Part shown: one piece after another, positions 60,725 through 64,000 of the stretch | How the letters are laid out: every line of letters starts with the position of its first letter | Position numbering within the stretch: position 1 is the first letter of the stretch | Assembly: GCA_965243095.1 (NCBI GenBank) | Contig: OZ251530.1 | Span: 1,860,001-1,924,000 of the forward strand | DNA length: 64,000 nt | Direction: 5' to 3' | From: VXYL01 sp965243095 | Lineage (GTDB): Bacteria > Pseudomonadota > Gammaproteobacteria > Pseudomonadales > Azotimanducaceae | Notes under the pieces: model-generated | Seen by the model: the letters and a program-made list of their open reading frames with translations, nothing else | The model's database searches: none | Told to the model about the DNA's origin: nothing | Program-made: the position numbers and the translations under genes

Positions 60725-61896
60725 GGGTTGGCCCCCAGTGCGCCCATGCGCCACAGATCGCCAAGCCCGTAGTTCTCCAACCACTGCGAGAGTTGCTTCG
60801 GGTCGAGCCGGCGCAACTCCGTGCCTGGGCCGGGGCGTTCGCATACGACGATGGCGTCGGGTTGGTTCGTTAGCGCACCAACCAACGCATCGGAATGGGT
60901 CGTCACGATTAACTGGGTTCTTTCCGATGCTTCCACAATCAGATCTGCAAGCGACATAACAGCATCTGGGTGAAGGCCGTTGTCCGGTTCTTCTATGCAG
61001 ATGAGGGGAGGAGGATCGGGGTCGCAGAGGATGGCCAACAGGGAAAGATAGCGAATCGTGCCGTCGGAGAGCCGAGTGGCGGGTATGGTGGCTACGCCTT
61101 CGCGTTCTTGGACCAACACCTCCACGGTATTGGACTCGATGTACACTTGGAAGTCCGAGGCTTCCTTGTAGAGGTCGCGCAGCGCTGCAACCATCCGCGC
61201 TCGCACCTTGTAGTTCCTAGACAGGCGATTGAGCACCAACCCTAGGTTACTGTTGTCTTCCGCAAGATTGGCTGTGGACAAGTCTGCCATTTGCAGCGAG
61301 CGGACGATGTTTTTGCGGCCGAATGTCCACTCTCTGTGCAGACTAATGCGCTCCAAGTGCTGGCCAAGGCAGGTCAGTTCGGCGTAGTGGCTAGGGTGCT
61401 TGACCTGAGCTAGGACGGATTTGGATGCATCTATTGGATAGGGTTTAAGAAGGGCGTCGGCAGTGTGGCCTGTTTGCGATGGCTGGCCCCCGATCTTAAG
61501 GTGTGCCTTTCCATCTCTCACTTCAAAGTACGGCGCTGGATCGTGTGGATCGGCCCGATCCAACCGCTCTTCGATCACCGCGAAGCGCTCGTCTCGTTTG
61601 CCGAACTCCACGCTGTAGCGCAGGGCGTGTTGGCCAGTCGGGTTGACGACGGACTCTATGCGGGCCGAGTCGGCTTGGGGCTCGCCTTGCCAAATCCAGT
61701 CGGCAACGCCGCGGCCGGTGCGCATGGGGCGTGCCAAGTCCGTGGGTGCGGCTTGGAGCAGGCCAATCGCTTCGATGAAGTTGGATTTGCCACTGCCGTT
61801 GGGGCCGATCAGGACGTTCAGCGGCCGCAGTTCGAACTCCTCGGTGTCCGGGCCGAACGAGAGCAAGTTCTTTAGCTGGATGCGCTCTAGCAGCAT
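60721..61896 (-). CDS. AAA/ABC ATPase paired with DUF4276 (BREX cargo)
   Basis: A 391-residue ATPase from the ATG at 61896 (MLLERIQLKNLLSFG): Walker A GPNGSGKS (31-38), signature-like LSDGTIRYLSLLAIL, Walker B LICIEEPDNGLHP and switch VTTHSDALVG. AAA_21-type, no TOPRIM domain of its own. Located 17 bp after brxC and before pglX, an insertion point known for BREX cargo. Likely a defence unit with the DUF4276 protein. Confidence 0.88.
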   Translation of the reverse strand: MLLERIQLKNLLSFGPDTEEFELRPLNVLIGPNGSGKSNFIEAIGLLQAAPTDLARPMRTGRGVADWIWQGEPQADSARIESVVNPTGQHALRYSVEFGKRDERFAVIEERLDRADPHDPAPYFEVRDGKAHLKIGGQPSQTGHTADALLKPYPIDASKSVLAQVKHPSHYAELTCLGQHLERISLHREWTFGRKNIVRSLQMADLSTANLAEDNSNLGLVLNRLSRNYKVRARMVAALRDLYKEASDFQVYIESNTVEVLVQEREGVATIPATRLSDGTIRYLSLLAILCDPDPPPLICIEEPDNGLHPDAVMSLADLIVEASERTQLIVTTHSDALVGALTNQPDAIVVCERPGPGTELRRLDPKQLSQWLENYGLGDLWRMGALGANP

Positions 61897-61913
61897 TTCC
61901 GTCCTTCGTGACC

Positions 61914-64000
61914 TCAGTTGACCACCACCGGCCCTTGCTTCACCTGTTCCACGAGTTCCTGCTCCGTCTTGCGCGCCCATGCGCGCACGTCGTCTTCCGT
62001 TCGCAGCGTGTCGCTTGCCAGCTTCACATGGCGCGTCTTCGGCTCCACCAGCTTGTCGGCCTCCGTGCGGGCGGCGCCGAACTGCTGCGGCAGGGCGGCG
62101 GTGCGCGTTCGCCATGCGTCCAAGGACGCCGCCTCCAGCGAGCGCAGCACCTCTTGCTCCGTGCCGGTTGCGCCCACGGTCGCTTTGCTGATGTGCAGTT
62201 GCGCCAGTATAGCGCTGCGTTGCGCCGGGTCGATCTGTTGCCAGCTAGCCGCGTGCTCCAAGCGCTCTTGCTCTGCCTCGAACACGCCGTCGTATTCCCT
62301 TGCGGCGTCGGCAAGGGCGGTGCGCAGGGCATCCGTAAGGGTGGCCGCCAGGCTTGGAACCGGATCGGTGACGGCGAGCAAGTTCCGGTTGGTCTTGATG
62401 GCCGCCACTTGAGGTTGCACGTCCGCGCCGGCTTCCAACTCCGCGCTGTGCCTAGCCAGCGCCAGCAGGCGCTCGTAGGCGGGGAGGCGTTGCTGGGCCA
62501 ACGCGCCCAAGTGGCCCCAATCCTTGAAGTTGCCGGCCAGTTCGTCGTTTCTCTCCAGCACCGCGAGCAGCTGCTCGTTGCCTGCCAAGGATTGCAGCTC
62601 GGCAAGGTACTCGGTCTTTGGCGTGGGCGGTAGGGGCGCGTCGCCGCCGGCGGTTTGCGCCAGTTCCAGCAGCTTGGCCAGCAGTTCGGCGGCGGCGGTG
62701 CTTTCCTCGTTGGGCTTGCAGGCGATGCCGGTGGTTTGGAAGAGCTTGCGCAGGGCCATGCGTTGGCGGGTGTCCACGGTGGCGGTTTCCGTGCGGAAGT
62801 CCGTCGCGGACACCTTGCCTTGATCCAGCTGTCCCGGTCGCAAGGCGACGCCGTTGGCGGTGGCGCGCAGGTGACCGGTGCCGAACAGCGCGACGAGGGC
62901 CGCGTCCACGGCATCTCTTGGCCAGCCGTAAGGTGGCGCGGCGAAGTGAGTGCGCACTTCGCGGCCCTTCCGCCCGGAACCGATGTGTTGCAGAACAGCG
63001 GCACAGACCCGGTGCTCCTCCGTCTTGCCCGTGTGGTCCACCGCTTCCAAGGGATTCTCGGCGCCGCGGCGGGCGCGTTCGATCACCGTTCGCCAGCGGC
63101 CGTCGTCGGCGTCGGGGAACTCGGGGTAGAGGCGCGCCAAGGAGGCGGTCGCCGCGGCCTTTACCTTGTCCGCCAAGCTGGTTTCCAAGCGCTCGTTGCC
63201 GCCGCCTTGGATCACTTTCGCGCCTTCCATGATGCGGCTGACCACGGCGCGCAGATTGTTGGCGGCTTCCTCGGCGCGCGTCTCCATGCCTCGGCGGGCC
63301 TCCTTGCCCTCTTCGGTTGTGGGAACGCCCTTGTATTCCACGGTCTCGGTGGCGGCGCTGCGGGTGGCGATCAGTCTTGCCAGCTCGTCGGCGGACGTTC
63401 TGGGGACGAAGATGTACACCGCCGGGTCGTCTTGGCCGGCGGCGCGGGCATCGGCCAGCACGCTGCGCTCGCTGGAACCCCAACCGTCGCGCACCCACAC
63501 CGTGACGCCTTTGCCGCTGGGGAGCAGCTCGGTGCCGAAGTGGAGGGCCAGCTCGCGGGGTTCCTTGGCGTCGCCGTGCAGGATCTTGATGGAGGCCAGC
63601 GCCCGGTGGACGGCTTCGCGCAGCCGTTCGGAACGCTGGACGCTCATGTTCGCGGGGTCGTTGGCCAGTCGGTTGCGGCGGGTTCGGAACTCGGCCTCCC
63701 AATCGCTGCTTTCCTTGGTTTGCAGGCTGTATTCGTCGTCCAGCTTCATCAGCGTGCCGGCGTCCACCAGCTCGTCCAGCAGCTTCGGCAACTGGCTGCG
63801 CAACGCCGTGCCGTCGCGGGCGAGATCCTTCACCAGCAAGTCCGCCAGCATCGTGGGGTTGGCGCGAACGCCGCTGTCCACGCCGGCGTCGCGGGGCAGC
63901 TTGCGGATGAGGAACACCAAGGCGCACAGGCGGGATTGCAGAACGCCGTCGGGGCTCCCGTCGTTCAGATTCACGATGGTTTGGTGGATTTCGCGCAGCA
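61914..64000 (-). CDS. brxC: BREX ATPase BrxC, C-terminal part (5' end outside window)
   Basis: About 695 residues of a larger protein; the reading frame continues off the right edge (LREIHQTIVNLNDG at the border). The visible part holds the LREIHQTIV-type winged region, KESSDWEAEFRTRRNRLAND, and a long charged C-terminal half, as in the ~1200-residue P-loop protein BrxC; the AAA Walker motifs would lie in the missing portion. BrxC is an essential type 1 BREX component. brxA and brxB should be found further right. Confidence 0.9.
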   Translation of the reverse strand, partial: LREIHQTIVNLNDGSPDGVLQSRLCALVFLIRKLPRDAGVDSGVRANPTMLADLLVKDLARDGTALRSQLPKLLDELVDAGTLMKLDDEYSLQTKESSDWEAEFRTRRNRLANDPANMSVQRSERLREAVHRALASIKILHGDAKEPRELALHFGTELLPSGKGVTVWVRDGWGSSERSVLADARAAGQDDPAVYIFVPRTSADELARLIATRSAATETVEYKGVPTTEEGKEARRGMETRAEEAANNLRAVVSRIMEGAKVIQGGGNERLETSLADKVKAAATASLARLYPEFPDADDGRWRTVIERARRGAENPLEAVDHTGKTEEHRVCAAVLQHIGSGRKGREVRTHFAAPPYGWPRDAVDAALVALFGTGHLRATANGVALRPGQLDQGKVSATDFRTETATVDTRQRMALRKLFQTTGIACKPNEESTAAAELLAKLLELAQTAGGDAPLPPTPKTEYLAELQSLAGNEQLLAVLERNDELAGNFKDWGHLGALAQQRLPAYERLLALARHSAELEAGADVQPQVAAIKTNRNLLAVTDPVPSLAATLTDALRTALADAAREYDGVFEAEQERLEHAASWQQIDPAQRSAILAQLHISKATVGATGTEQEVLRSLEAASLDAWRTRTAALPQQFGAARTEADKLVEPKTRHVKLASDTLRTEDDVRAWARKTEQELVEQVKQGPVVVN

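Noticed and set aside
1..64000. tRNA, rRNA or CRISPR array
   Set aside because: No cloverleaf-like sequence, rRNA segment or regularly spaced repeat-spacer array was seen; the repeats present are palindromic or tandem types.

Overview
The window reads as chromosome from a high-G+C (roughly two-thirds GC by eye) gammaproteobacterium. The best phylogenetic hint is the block dsbA, cytochrome c4, engB and polA (34.3-40.4 kb), an arrangement familiar from Pseudomonas-like gammaproteobacteria; that assignment is inference. Genes are closely packed with many 1-11 bp overlaps. The DNA also carries pseudogene relics, Rpn-type nuclease genes, palindromic repeats and several defence-like loci, so it looks like a genome with much accessory turnover.

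Layout. 0-5.1 kb: the tail of a DUF4143 protein overlapping a 1281-residue STAND/NACHT-like ATPase with a C-terminal PD-(D/E)XK nuclease signature, then a frameshifted Rpn-family relic. 5.2-10.3 kb: an orphan AbrB-type antitoxin, then a lower-GC island (6.1-9.5 kb) with three overlapping genes: DNA methyltransferase, AAA/ABC ATPase with a novel-looking N-terminal region, and PtuB-like HNH nuclease. Both ends of the island carry decayed fragments resembling each other and FkbM methyltransferases. 10.3-13.6 kb: part of a Tad/Flp pilus locus (pilin, prepilin peptidase, CpaB, secretin) without its motor genes. 13.7-25.6 kb: membrane and surface genes (two large hypothetical membrane proteins, an MdoB-like phosphoglycerol transferase, a spermidine-synthase-like gene apparently split by an Rpn gene) plus an amidohydrolase, a DUF2235 hydrolase and a 2Fe-2S ferredoxin. 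One membrane gene is interrupted by a run of 17 G and is a candidate phase-variable locus. 25.7-35.7 kb: metabolic and housekeeping genes (PEBP, ZIP transporter, glutamine cyclotransferase, MFS, RtcB, two DUF899 paralogues, xylulokinase, DsbA, cytochrome c4). 35.7-45.8 kb: engB, a RES/Xre-MbcA-ParS type toxin-antitoxin unit, polA (proofreading residues lost), a double-GFA protein, a NYN nuclease and an IorAB-type molybdenum hydroxylase operon.

46.0-64.0 kb is a defence block on the minus strand: an AAA ATPase paired with a TOPRIM-like small protein, a Sel1-repeat protein, then a type 1 BREX locus read right to left: brxC (cut by the window edge), AAA ATPase + DUF4276-like pair, pglX, OLD-family ATPase/TOPRIM nuclease, AlbA_2/Schlafen-like protein, pglZ, brxL. 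BREX proteins would methylate host DNA (PglX) and block phage replication; the four interspersed genes are probable cargo adding independent anti-phage functions. brxA and brxB would lie beyond the right edge.

The strongest candidates for a little-described system are the methyltransferase/ATPase/HNH island at 6.1-9.5 kb, the STAND ATPase-nuclease at 0.36-4.2 kb, and the two ATPase + TOPRIM-like gene pairs in and beside the BREX locus. No tRNA, rRNA or CRISPR array was seen.
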